NCBI RefSeq assembly: GCF_007754425.1
Contig: NZ_CP037452.1
Coordinates: 4,749,164 to 4,813,163, forward strand
Reading direction: 5' to 3'
Length of the DNA stretch: 64,000 nucleotides
Origin: Gimesia fumaroli
GTDB lineage: Bacteria; Planctomycetota; Planctomycetia; Planctomycetales; Planctomycetaceae
Shown: positions 1-8,691 of the stretch, in pieces
Layout of the letters: every line of letters begins with the position of its first letter
Numbering within the stretch: position 1 is the stretch's first letter
The notes under the pieces: model-generated
Told to the model about the DNA's origin: nothing
Database searches by the model: none
What the model saw: the letters and a program-made list of their open reading frames with translations, nothing else
Position numbers and translations under genes: made by a program

Positions 1-37
1 TTTTTTGTCATGGTCGTTTTCGCTCGTTTCCTGCTGA

Positions 38-1243
38 TTATTTTGCTTTCAGCATAAAAATTTCACTGAAGGAAGACGACAGAAACATTTCGCCGTTCGG
101 ACCTTCACCAAAGGTCATCACAGGGATGCTGGGAGATTGAATTACGTGGTTGGCGGTGACTTTCTTATTCTCGGCATCATACTTTAAAGCCCAGAATTTT
201 CCGGAAACATAGTCGCCGTAAATGTAAGAACCCACGATGGCCGGAATCGCTTTGCCGCGATACACAGATCCGCCGGTGATTGACTTTCCGACTTTGTGAT
301 CATACTCCCAGATAGGTTCGATTAAATGTTCGCGGGCTTCAACCCCATTCGGGCCGAACGGATGTTTTCCTTCCCGGACCGACCAGCCATAATTTCCGCC
401 TTTGATGACGATGTCGATTTCTTCCCAGATGCCCTGCCCAACATCACCGGCCCACAGCACACCGGTTTTGGAATCGAAGGCGATCCGCCACGGATTCCGA
501 AATCCAAAAGCCCAGATTTCTTTACGGGCGGTTTTGATCTCGGCACTTTTCCCTTCCACGAACGGGTTATCTTTGGGAATCGCATAGTTCAATCCTGGAT
601 CTTTATGGTCGACATCAATTCGGCAGATGCTGCCCAGAACCGTTGTCAGGTTTTGACCATTTTTAAATACATCGTTTCCCCCGCCCCCATCACCAAAGGC
701 AATGTAGAGTTTTCCATCTTTACCAAAAGCCAGCGTTCCGCCGTTATGGTTCCAGGCGGGTTGCTTGACACGCATCATAACTTCTTCCGAATCAGCCAGT
801 GATTTATCGGGACTATCTTTTGAGACGCGGAAACGGGAAATCACCGACGTATTTTGAGGCTTGTCGGCAGTACTGTAATAAACAAAGAATTCGCCGTTCT
901 GTTCATAGTTCGGATGAAACGCAAATCCCAACAGACCTTCTTCATTCTGCTTGTCGTTGTAGACGACTCGGTCAGAGATATCGAGAAACAGTTTGCCTTC
1001 TTCCACATCTTCATCTTCCGGCGTGTTCGGAACAATAAAGATTTTCCCCTTCTGTGAAGCAATAAACAGACGATCCGAATTATCGCCCGCATGCGTAATG
1101 ACGATCGGACGGTCAATTTTCAGATAAGGAAAGACTTTGACTATTTTCACTGGGGCAGGCGATGTATCGACTTCTTCTGCGGCCGACAAATGCTGAGTGA
1201 CAGCAAGCGACACGATGAACAGCAACGCGGTAATCGTTTTCAT
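38..1243 (-). CDS. Secreted PQQ-dependent sugar dehydrogenase (GSDH-type beta-propeller)
   Basis: Probably a periplasmic soluble quinoprotein that oxidises aldose-type sugars; the substrate cannot be read from sequence. The 401-residue product starts with a signal peptide (MKTITALLFIVSLAVTQHLSA) and then shows the glucose/sorbosone dehydrogenase pattern: WNHNGGTLAFGKDGKLYIA followed by FGDGGGG, then GFRNPWRIAFD, DVGQGIWEEID, and a C-terminal GSVYRGKAIP...YIYGDYVSGKFW repeat. ATG at 1243 is chosen over the TTG at 1261 because AAAGAAG lies just upstream and the signal peptide begins there. It is followed, 137 bp upstream on the same strand, by the NPCBM protein gene; no clear operon. The family is well recognised; the cofactor is inferred from the family. 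Confidence 0.85.
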   Translation of the reverse strand: MKTITALLFIVSLAVTQHLSAAEEVDTSPAPVKIVKVFPYLKIDRPIVITHAGDNSDRLFIASQKGKIFIVPNTPEDEDVEEGKLFLDISDRVVYNDKQNEEGLLGFAFHPNYEQNGEFFVYYSTADKPQNTSVISRFRVSKDSPDKSLADSEEVMMRVKQPAWNHNGGTLAFGKDGKLYIAFGDGGGGNDVFKNGQNLTTVLGSICRIDVDHKDPGLNYAIPKDNPFVEGKSAEIKTARKEIWAFGFRNPWRIAFDSKTGVLWAGDVGQGIWEEIDIVIKGGNYGWSVREGKHPFGPNGVEAREHLIEPIWEYDHKVGKSITGGSVYRGKAIPAIVGSYIYGDYVSGKFWALKYDAENKKVTANHVIQSPSIPVMTFGEGPNGEMFLSSSFSEIFMLKAK

Positions 1244-1380
1244 AAGATATCTTCTTTGCAATGGATTGGAATTGACAGGTGGGAGCGACGGTAGACATTA
1301 TTCACAAGAATAGAGAAAACCGCCAGTCAAAGCTACTGACCGAACAGGCAACTTTGATGCGTCTTTCAGAAAAAAACGAC

Positions 1381-2586
1381 TCATTTTTTCAGAATCAAAA
1401 CCGGCCGACACCAGTCGACCAGATCCTGAATATCAGCATTCTTTCCGAAATCGACTTTCAAAACCAACTCACGGGCACCACTGAGATCAATGCGCGGCAC
1501 AATGGTTGCCGGCTGCTGTTCCGCTCCGTCGATCGAGTGATGAAACACGACACGTTGATCGACGAAAATGGAGATGTCTGCATTCCCTTTTCCATTCGTT
1601 GAATCATCTATGCCGACGTCGGTCTGAAATGCTGCGTACTTGCCATCGAGTGAATAACGTAATTCCGTAGCGCTATGCACTCCCAGGCCGGTGACATACT
1701 CTCTGCCTCCGACACGCAAGGGACCTGCCACCACATTGCGGTCCGGTCGCCAGCCCCACTGTTTTGTGAAATAAGGTGTAAACCGATATCCGGTTGGCTC
1801 GAGTTCTGACAGTGGAACGCCCCGCCCGCCTAAGGGGGTGACTGAAGCGAGTTGCTCCCGCTTACATTGGAGCACAGTACCAAACAGGGTTTTGGCAGAA
1901 ATCATATCCTGCGTCAGCTTCAAAGAGGAGACAACCAGACGTGTGCCATCGACCAGCTCAATTCGATAGCGCAGCTGGTCTGGCTGTGGAAAATTGATGA
2001 GCTCGGGATTAAAACTGAAAAACGCAATACCGGCTCGAGGAACTGCCGTCTCGCCTGCGTTCGATTCAAAACGAAATGTTCGCTTATCAAAACTCAGAAA
2101 TTCCCCTTCCAGATAATCGCCATTTTTCAAATAAAACAGATCCGAGTTTTTCTTGAGCAGCGCTACCTTTTGTAGTAGTTGCACCTGCGACTGTCCAAAC
2201 GCGGGCCATTGAAAAAAGACCGACTGGATGGTTTCCAGGGGAATTTTCCATTCACCTGTATCCGGGCAGGATTTCAGACGCACGAGTATCGATTCCTCTT
2301 CCGAGCGCAGAATCTCAGCATGAATGCGATCATCGTTCGCCAGAATCACAAGCCCTCCCCGGGGCGAATTGGCTTGCCGTTTGCCCAAGGTAACCCGGAT
2401 GATCTCAGTAGCAGGAACTGTCCGAGTTCCGTTTTCTGTCTGAAATGTGAATTGATTCTGGTCGACTTGAAGCAGTGTCCCCTGCAAAACTGTACCATCT
2501 GCCTGATCAAGAACTGCGCCAACGACGAATTGCTGCCTACAGCAGAACAGCAAACAAATCAGAAATAGTAGGACTGACAAACGCAT
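1381..2586 (-). CDS. Secreted protein with C-terminal NPCBM/NEW2 carbohydrate-binding-type domain
   Basis: A 401-residue exported protein of unknown exact role. The N-terminus is a signal peptide (MRLSVLLFLICLLFCC). Residues from about 25 to 250 contain repeated short beta motifs of the type DG..L.G.L......F.....G...VP...I, typical of planctomycete surface or periplasmic proteins. The last 130 residues fit the NPCBM domain seen beside glycosyl hydrolases: GREYVTGLGVHSATELRYSL, then FQTDVGIDD, a sugar-binding jelly-roll fold. That suggests binding of a polysaccharide or glycoprotein in the envelope (inference). The start is the first ATG; its ribosome binding site is weak. The gene runs in the same direction as the neighbours on both sides but with gaps of 40 to 137 bp. 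Confidence 0.75.
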   Translation of the reverse strand: MRLSVLLFLICLLFCCRQQFVVGAVLDQADGTVLQGTLLQVDQNQFTFQTENGTRTVPATEIIRVTLGKRQANSPRGGLVILANDDRIHAEILRSEEESILVRLKSCPDTGEWKIPLETIQSVFFQWPAFGQSQVQLLQKVALLKKNSDLFYLKNGDYLEGEFLSFDKRTFRFESNAGETAVPRAGIAFFSFNPELINFPQPDQLRYRIELVDGTRLVVSSLKLTQDMISAKTLFGTVLQCKREQLASVTPLGGRGVPLSELEPTGYRFTPYFTKQWGWRPDRNVVAGPLRVGGREYVTGLGVHSATELRYSLDGKYAAFQTDVGIDDSTNGKGNADISIFVDQRVVFHHSIDGAEQQPATIVPRIDLSGARELVLKVDFGKNADIQDLVDWCRPVLILKK

Positions 2587-2626
2587 AATGCACCGTACAA
2601 TGAAACCAGAAACGAGTCAGATAATC

Positions 2627-3733
2627 TCAGCGTTGAAAGATGGGAATATTATTTCGAGGCATCTGTAACACAATGCAGGACATGGCAGTACTGTATTCAA
2701 CACAGTTGGCGCTGCCGGGCCGCCAGCTGCCAGTAGTCATCTGCCCGGCCACCAGTTCTTCCCTGATTGCAGAATACCAGTCATCCCAGTACTCCGTACC
2801 CGCCTGCCACATTGCCTGGACGGCGTAGTACTGGCCGTAATAATAATGGCTGCCCCGGAAATAACGTTGGTTGGGAAGATGCCGCATTAAGTAACCGAGA
2901 CCATTTTGGATTTCCGCACCTTCATAAATCCCCGCGCTATACAGAGCGACTACCCCCGCAGCAGAGCGGGGAAATTCACTCTCCGCTTGTCGAACCAGTT
3001 GATATCGAAATCCGCCATCCGGATTTTGACTCTTCTTGACATAATTAATACAGCGGTCGATCACATCCTTCGAGATAAAAATGCCGCAGTTCCGCGCCGC
3101 CCTCAGCGCCATAATCTGGCAAACCGTCACCGAGAGATCGGCGTCTTTACTCTCCGGGGTATATCGCCAGCCCCCTTTTGCGTTTTGCGATTTGACGATC
3201 AGTTCTACCGCTTTTTCAAGCTTGATCCGCACATCTTTTCTGTGCGTCATCCCATAAACTTCTGCGAGAAACAAGGTCGCAAAACCGTGCCCATACATGG
3301 GTCCGTGTGAAATACTATCAGGAGAAATGATATACCCCGATGGCTTACAGGAAGCGAGAATGAAATCTACCGCTTTTTGGACCTCGCGCCCGTATTTGCC
3401 TCTTCCGGGAGTACTGCCCTCAGCCAGAAACGCCATCCCGCACAGCGCAGTGACAGCCACATTATTTTTGAAAGTGGAACCAGATCCGAAAGATCCATCC
3501 GGATGCTGCCGTTCTGCCAGAAATTTCAATCCACGATTGACGGCATTGCGCGTGGGGGGCGTATAATACTTTTTACCTTGCGCATCGACCGAACGGTTGA
3601 CTTCGACCTGCGCCATCACAGGCTGGACGCCGAGAGTGAAAGCCAGGCTCAAAAGCAGCAGTATCCCTCGCATGAAAACATGCGACACAGGAATCAGTCT
3701 TGCCTCGGAGCGTCGATATCTCAAGATAGCCAC
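2627..3733 (-). CDS. Prenyltransferase/squalene-oxidase-repeat (alpha/alpha barrel) exported protein
   Basis: A 368-residue protein with repeats of the squalene cyclase/prenyltransferase type (AVNRGLKFLAERQHPDGSFG, VELIVKSQNAKGGWRY, CINYVKKSQNPDGGFRYQL), which build an alpha/alpha toroid. The DxDD cyclase motif is absent, so it is unlikely to cyclise terpenes. Planctomycetes carry many such exported proteins of unknown function. GTG at 3733 is preceded by CAGGG, but an internal ATG at 3673 (MRGILLLLSLAFTLGVQPVMAQ) gives a cleaner signal peptide, so the true start may be there. It is probably secreted or periplasmic. Confidence 0.75.
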   Translation of the reverse strand: MAILRYRRSEARLIPVSHVFMRGILLLLSLAFTLGVQPVMAQVEVNRSVDAQGKKYYTPPTRNAVNRGLKFLAERQHPDGSFGSGSTFKNNVAVTALCGMAFLAEGSTPGRGKYGREVQKAVDFILASCKPSGYIISPDSISHGPMYGHGFATLFLAEVYGMTHRKDVRIKLEKAVELIVKSQNAKGGWRYTPESKDADLSVTVCQIMALRAARNCGIFISKDVIDRCINYVKKSQNPDGGFRYQLVRQAESEFPRSAAGVVALYSAGIYEGAEIQNGLGYLMRHLPNQRYFRGSHYYYGQYYAVQAMWQAGTEYWDDWYSAIREELVAGQMTTGSWRPGSANCVEYSTAMSCIVLQMPRNNIPIFQR

Positions 3734-3837
3734 TTACCCTGAACAGAGTTGAATATAGTTCGTTCTGTAGTGCATTGTACGCGAAGCAATACGAATGAAA
3801 AGCAGAAGCAGACAAAAACAGCGTTTGAGTACGCGAT

Positions 3838-4197
3838 TCAAGGCCGAATCACTTCAGGATATTTAGAGTTGCCCCCCGTTAACTCCGGCACCGGGTGCAG
3901 GGTTTGTCCCGGTCTTGGCTGTACAAAAGGACGACTCCGTATGGACTGTTCAATCGACAGTCGCGACTCGGTACGTTGCGTTCCAAATTCACGCGGCCTG
4001 ACAACATCAGGGCCCAACGCACTGGACGGAAGCGGATCTTCCAGTTCCATCATCTTCTTTTCTTCCATTTTCTGACTGCGTGTCATGGCCTGTCGCCCCG
4101 GAAAGAGACGCGGAATCCGCGTATTATAGGCATTAAAGCAGCCCGAACAGACGGGCATCAATAATGCGACCAGGATCAATTGAAACAGACGGTTCAT
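3838..4197 (-). CDS. Small planctomycete lipoprotein, unknown function
   Basis: A 119-residue protein with a signal peptide and a lipobox-like VCSGC around residue 20, so probably lipid-anchored. The mature part is short, polar and proline-rich, with no recognised domain. It reads in the same direction as the squalene-cyclase-fold gene, 104 bp upstream of it. No ribosome binding site stands out before the ATG. Function unknown; the call rests on the lipobox and on an intact frame on the same strand as its neighbours. Confidence 0.5.
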   Translation of the reverse strand: MNRLFQLILVALLMPVCSGCFNAYNTRIPRLFPGRQAMTRSQKMEEKKMMELEDPLPSSALGPDVVRPREFGTQRTESRLSIEQSIRSRPFVQPRPGQTLHPVPELTGGNSKYPEVIRP

Positions 4198-4535
4198 GAA
4201 AAAGTCAGGCTCAGAAAAAAGGGCAATCGCTCAGAAGAGGATTGGACCAGGAAGGCTCTGCAAAGGGTGAGGAACTATAGCAAATTCGCCAGACAGCGAA
4301 CAGATTGATTTTTCACTGACCCAATTCGCAAAGAATAGCCTAACCTACTCGTATTTCAAGGCTTATGGCTGTACAATCCAGCCCAACTTTCCCTGAATCA
4401 GGAAAACCCGGTTTTTCAGAGGGTATCAATGTCCTGACGCTGGAAGTAAAGCGGTTTTCGGAATAGCATCCTCAGTAATGGAGATCATTCCTTTCGCCAC
4501 ACGGAAATTGAAAATCAAGGATTAAGTCTGCACTT
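4198..4535. other. Intergenic region between a divergent lipoprotein gene and purQ
   Basis: About 340 bp between divergent genes, so it should hold both promoters. An AAGGA ribosome binding site lies 12 bases before the purQ ATG. I see no convincing riboswitch (for example a purine or PRPP fold), long hairpin or repeat in it. Confidence 0.4.
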
Positions 4536-5351
4536 ATGTCAACTCCCCCCAAAGTTTGTGTGTTACGCGCCCCTGGAACCAATTGTGATATTGAGACGGC
4601 ACATGCATTTGATCTCTGTGGAGCCGAGTCAACGAGGATTCATCTCCTGAAGCTGCTGGAAAACCCCAGTCAGCTCAATGAATATCAAATCCTCTGCCTG
4701 CCCGGTGGTTTCAGCTATGGGGACGACGTCGGCGCAGGGGTGATCTTCGCCAGCCACTTGCAGGGACAACTGGCAGAAGTGATTGGTAACTTCCTGGCAG
4801 CCGACAAACTGGTGCTAGGGATCTGTAACGGCTTTCAGGTGTTGCTCAAAGCAGGAATTCTACCCGGCGGTGCTGCAGACTGGCCTCCCAAACCGGACCA
4901 AGACCGCAATGCCACATTGACCTGGAACACAAACGGTAAATACACATCCCTATGGGTCAACCTGGGAGTACTGGCACCGCAGAATGTCTTTTTGAAAGAC
5001 ATTGACCAGATTGAGCTTCCCATCGCACACGCAGAAGGACGCATTGCTGTCAGTGACGATTCCATTATCACTGACTGGCAGGCCAACCAGCAAATCGCCA
5101 TGTGTTATCGCGAAGCGGGTGACACTGAAACGACCTTGCAACAAGAGATCCTGCCTTACCCCATAAATCCCAACGGCTCGGCTTATAACATCGCCGCCTT
5201 AAGTGATCCTTCGGGCCGCGTGCTGGGATTAATGCCACACCCGGAACGTTTTCTATTCGCCACACAACATCCGCAATGGACGCGTCTGGGTCTGGAAGGC
5301 GAAGGAGCCGGCATGCAGCTATTCCGTAATGCCGTCAACTACTTCGAATAA
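4536..5351 (+). CDS. purQ: Phosphoribosylformylglycinamidine synthase subunit PurQ
   Basis: Glutaminase subunit of FGAM synthase, which supplies ammonia for the fourth step of de novo purine synthesis in the cytoplasm together with PurL and PurS. The 271-residue protein shows the class I amidotransferase features: LPGGFSYGDDVGAG (about residues 55-68, oxyanion strand), the nucleophile Cys97 in LGICNGFQVL, and the His235/Glu237 pair in MPHPER. It is about 40 residues longer than the shortest PurQ proteins, similar to versions that carry an insertion before the PHPER motif. purL and purS are not in the window. It converges with the following minus-strand gene, leaving 18 bp between stop codons. 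Confidence 0.93.
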   Translation: MSTPPKVCVLRAPGTNCDIETAHAFDLCGAESTRIHLLKLLENPSQLNEYQILCLPGGFSYGDDVGAGVIFASHLQGQLAEVIGNFLAADKLVLGICNGFQVLLKAGILPGGAADWPPKPDQDRNATLTWNTNGKYTSLWVNLGVLAPQNVFLKDIDQIELPIAHAEGRIAVSDDSIITDWQANQQIAMCYREAGDTETTLQQEILPYPINPNGSAYNIAALSDPSGRVLGLMPHPERFLFATQHPQWTRLGLEGEGAGMQLFRNAVNYFE

Positions 5352-5369
5352 GCCAAGCCCACGTTTGCT

Positions 5370-6590
5370 TTAATTCGAAAGCTTCCGCAGCAGATCATCA
5401 TCGACCAGTTCCCCTTTGGGAAGTTCCTTAATGGCCTGCAATACGCGCTCCACACCTTGTTCGTTCGGCTCCCTTCCAAGTTCGTGCAGCCGATGCAGAA
5501 TGGCTTTCTTGCCGCTATGTCGGCCCAGAACCAGTTTGATCCCGCTCTCACCAACCGTTTCCGGACGATAAGGCAGATAGGTATCCGGGTTCTTAAGTAG
5601 TCCGTCCTGATGAATGCCCGCTTCGGTCGCGAAGATGTTGCTACCAGCGACTGGTTTCATCGGGGAAAGTGCAATGCCCGTCAATTCTGAAACCAGTTTG
5701 CAGAGCGGCGCAAGTTGAGAAACATCCAGATGATGTGGCCGTTCATACTCGTCCTGATGCAGGTGCAGCGCCATCGCCACCTCTTCCAATGCCGCATTCC
5801 CGGCTCGCTCGCCGATCCCATTCACCGTGCACTGCACCACATTCGCTCCCGCGTCAATACAGGCGAGCGTATTTGCAACCGCCAGACCAAGGTCATTGTG
5901 AAAATGCACCGCCAGCAGCACATTTTCGATACCTGATACGTGGTCCTGGATCTGACAAATGAATTCCTGGGCTTTAGATGGTGTCAGAATCCCGACCGTA
6001 TCCGGAAAACCAATCGTCGTCGCCCCTGCGGCAATCGCTTCCCGATACACTTCGCACAGAAAATCAACTTCGGTGCGGCTCGCGTCTTCCGGACTGAACG
6101 CGACAATATCAAACTTCTCCGCCGCATATTGAATGCTGTCGACAATCAGCTTCAAAACTTCGGTTTTGCTTTTCTCCAGTTTAAACTGGCGATGTAAAGG
6201 GCTCGTCCCGCAAAACAGACTGACGCCTCGCTTATGCGGCGGATTTCCGGCTAAGGCTTCTTCCGCGGCATCCACATCGCCTGGCAATGTACGACATAAA
6301 GCTGTCAGCACCGGTTTTTTGATCACACCCACCATGCTTTGAATGGCATCGATATCTGCCTGCGAGGAAGCGGGAAAACCGGCATCGAGAGAATGCACGC
6401 CAGCGGCTTCGAGAGCTTTGGCGATCTGCAGTTTTTCAATCGGGTCGAGAGTCGCGCCGGGCATCTGCTCGCCGTCGCGTAAGGTCGTATCGCTGAATAA
6501 AACCTTGCCCGAACGACGATGGTGCCGAATCACCGTACGCTTTACTTTGTTCTTAACGTGTTTTTTCGCGCCTGAGAAAAACTGAAACAT
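5370..6590 (-). CDS. 2-isopropylmalate synthase-like enzyme lacking the regulatory domain
   Basis: DRE-TIM metallolyase that condenses acetyl-CoA with a 2-oxo acid. The barrel is complete: [14 protein letters not shown] near the N-terminus, the metal-binding [29 protein letters not shown], and [15 protein letters not shown]. The order and wording are closest to LeuA. At about 406 residues it stops after the linker subdomain and has no C-terminal LeuA allosteric domain (normal LeuA is about 510), so leucine feedback would be lost; a homocitrate or other 2-oxo-acid specificity is therefore also possible. The ATG at 6590 is preferred to the TTG at 6608. A basic N-terminal extension ([18 protein letters not shown]) precedes the barrel. 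Confidence 0.75.
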   Translation of the reverse strand: MFQFFSGAKKHVKNKVKRTVIRHHRRSGKVLFSDTTLRDGEQMPGATLDPIEKLQIAKALEAAGVHSLDAGFPASSQADIDAIQSMVGVIKKPVLTALCRTLPGDVDAAEEALAGNPPHKRGVSLFCGTSPLHRQFKLEKSKTEVLKLIVDSIQYAAEKFDIVAFSPEDASRTEVDFLCEVYREAIAAGATTIGFPDTVGILTPSKAQEFICQIQDHVSGIENVLLAVHFHNDLGLAVANTLACIDAGANVVQCTVNGIGERAGNAALEEVAMALHLHQDEYERPHHLDVSQLAPLCKLVSELTGIALSPMKPVAGSNIFATEAGIHQDGLLKNPDTYLPYRPETVGESGIKLVLGRHSGKKAILHRLHELGREPNEQGVERVLQAIKELPKGELVDDDLLRKLSN

Positions 6591-6837
6591 ACACCTGTAT
6601 CCATACAAAAACGGGAATCCATACTTCCGACTCGAAGTAGATTATAGCCAGCGGCTCCATTTGTGATAGCTTTTTTCAGAATCATTCGTCTGAATTCAAC
6701 CAGATTCGCCCCCCTGCCTGGCAAAGGTGAAATAACATCAGCGCAAGCCTACCCGGCTTCATTCCCGCTCTTTCCCCCATGTGGGAACTGGTATAAGATC
6801 CTCTGAGAGAGTGCCCTAAAAAAAGGATTAAGCAGCA

Positions 6838-8631
6838 ATGACCGAATGTCTTTTCCATAACGTCCCGTCCCACATATCGCTGATTCTGGGAGTGACCGAT
6901 GGAAGGATGTGGCATTCACTCGCTGACGTGCTGATCCTGCTGGCAGCCGCCATCGTCCTCGGAACGATCGCCGAGCAACTGAAACAGAGCGCCATTCTGG
7001 GATATATCGCTGCAGGAACACTGGTCGGCCCTAACTTACTGGGCTGGGTTTCTGACCGACAAAGTATCTTCGATCTGGCAGAACTGGGAGTGGCACTGCT
7101 CCTGTTTGCGATTGGACTTGAATTCTCACTGACCCGACTCAGACGTCTGGGACGGATCCCTCTCTTAGCAGGGATTTTCCAGATTCTGTTCACCCTGCTG
7201 GCCGGTTTGGCTGTTTCCATACTACTGGGCTTTTCGGTATCGGAGGCTCTTGCCATCGGCGCCACGATCGCTTTAAGCAGTACTGCCTGCGTGGTCAGGA
7301 TGCTCAATGATAGGGCCGAACTTGATGCACCACACGGACGGACGGCTCTGGGAATTCTGCTGGTTCAGGATATGGCCGTCATCCCACTGATGCTGATTAT
7401 CACGGCTCTGGTCGGAAAAGGAACCGCAGCCGATATTACAGTTCAACTCGCTGTATCGTTGACTCTCGCCGTTCTCTTTGTGGCCGTATTTTATGGACTG
7501 TTCAATTATGTGTTGCCTCGACTGCTGGAACTGTCCTCTCTGCGTCGGAATCGTGATTTCCCAATCCTACTCGCCATGGTGATGGCCGCCGGATCTGCCT
7601 GGGCCGCGCATCGACTGGGGCTGAGTCCTGCGCTTGGCGCATTCGTTGCCGGTGTTTTGCTGGCGATTTCTCCTTTTGCCACTCAAATCCGTTCGGATGT
7701 CCAGCCTCTGAAAACAGTGCTTGTCACGCTCTTCTTTGCTGCGGTCGGCATGTTTGGTGACCTGAACTGGGTTGTCGATCATTTGGCGCTCGTACTCGCT
7801 ACCGTCGCTGCGATTGTGATCGGAAAAATGCTGATCACATTTGGGGTTGCCTGGTTTTGTGGTCAACCCTGGCAATTCGCTCTCGGCACGGGACTTTGTC
7901 TTGCTCAAGTTGGTGAATTCTCGTTCGTACTGGCAACGGTAGCACGTGGGACAACAGCCAATCCGGGAATCCTTTCCGAATCCACGTTTCGACTGATCGT
8001 TTCCACTACCATCGCCACTCTGCTGCTGACGCCCTATCTGATTCAACTGGCTCCGGCAGCAGCAAACCTGATTCGAAAATTAGGCCGACGTAACCAGAAC
8101 AAGGAACCACTACAGGATGCGCCCCAGATAACAGAACTTGAATCCAGCAGAGAAACGGATTCTGATCTGATTCTGATTCTGGGTTTTGGACCGGCCGGTC
8201 AACGTGTTGCTGGTGAGCTGTTACAGGTTGGATTAAAAAAAATTGTCGTCATCGATCTGAATCATGAAAATCTGCAAATTGCGTCTCAATACGGTCTGCG
8301 TTCTCAGCTGGGGGATGCTACACAAATTGAAGTCCTCGAACATGCGGGCCTTTATCGTTCACGATTAGTCATCACGACTCTCCCCAGCACAACTGTCTGC
8401 AGACAGATTATCTATCTGGTTCGTCAGCTCGCTCCCGGAACCGCCTTGTATGTCCGATGCCGCTATCACCTGCACCACTGGCAACTTCTTGCGGCGGGCG
8501 CCGATGTCGTGGTGGACGAGGAAGAATATGTGGGCGAGTGCCTGGCAAAACAAATCCTGGAATCGCCGCTGCTGCCATTGCTGCTAAATGCAAAGCAGAA
8601 ACCAGATCAACCTGGAAATTCCCACGCGTAA
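6838..8631 (+). CDS. CPA2-family cation:proton antiporter with C-terminal TrkA-N (RCK) domain
   Basis: Kef/YbaL-type inner-membrane K+ or Na+/H+ antiporter. The 597-residue protein has about 12 hydrophobic segments over residues 25-400, including LGVALLLFAIGLEFSL, ALSSTACVVRML, the GILLVQDMAVIPLML segment with the conserved QD, and LGAFVAGVLLA. A cytosolic Rossmann domain follows from about residue 440 with the nucleotide-binding motif LILGFGPAGQRVAGEL and the acidic VVIDLN at the end of beta-2. That domain normally gates transport in response to NAD(H) or a similar ligand. The first ATG (AGGA ten bases upstream) is used; a second ATG at residue 24 is possible. It converges on the next gene across a bidirectional terminator. 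Confidence 0.88.
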   Translation: MTECLFHNVPSHISLILGVTDGRMWHSLADVLILLAAAIVLGTIAEQLKQSAILGYIAAGTLVGPNLLGWVSDRQSIFDLAELGVALLLFAIGLEFSLTRLRRLGRIPLLAGIFQILFTLLAGLAVSILLGFSVSEALAIGATIALSSTACVVRMLNDRAELDAPHGRTALGILLVQDMAVIPLMLIITALVGKGTAADITVQLAVSLTLAVLFVAVFYGLFNYVLPRLLELSSLRRNRDFPILLAMVMAAGSAWAAHRLGLSPALGAFVAGVLLAISPFATQIRSDVQPLKTVLVTLFFAAVGMFGDLNWVVDHLALVLATVAAIVIGKMLITFGVAWFCGQPWQFALGTGLCLAQVGEFSFVLATVARGTTANPGILSESTFRLIVSTTIATLLLTPYLIQLAPAAANLIRKLGRRNQNKEPLQDAPQITELESSRETDSDLILILGFGPAGQRVAGELLQVGLKKIVVIDLNHENLQIASQYGLRSQLGDATQIEVLEHAGLYRSRLVITTLPSTTVCRQIIYLVRQLAPGTALYVRCRYHLHHWQLLAAGADVVVDEEEYVGECLAKQILESPLLPLLLNAKQKPDQPGNSHA

Positions 8632-8636
8632 TTAAA

Positions 8637-8665
8637 AAAGCCTCCTTCACTGAGAAGGAGGCTTT
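8637..8665. terminator. Bidirectional Rho-independent terminator
   Basis: A perfect 12-bp stem (AAAGCCTCCTTC, 8637-8648, with its complement at 8654-8665) closes a 5-base ACTGA loop. An A-run precedes it (8634-8639) and TTT ends it, so it can stop transcription from both converging genes, the antiporter (+) and the oxidoreductase (-). Confidence 0.9.
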
Positions 8666-8691
8666 GATCGTTTTCAGGTCTCAATTGAGAC

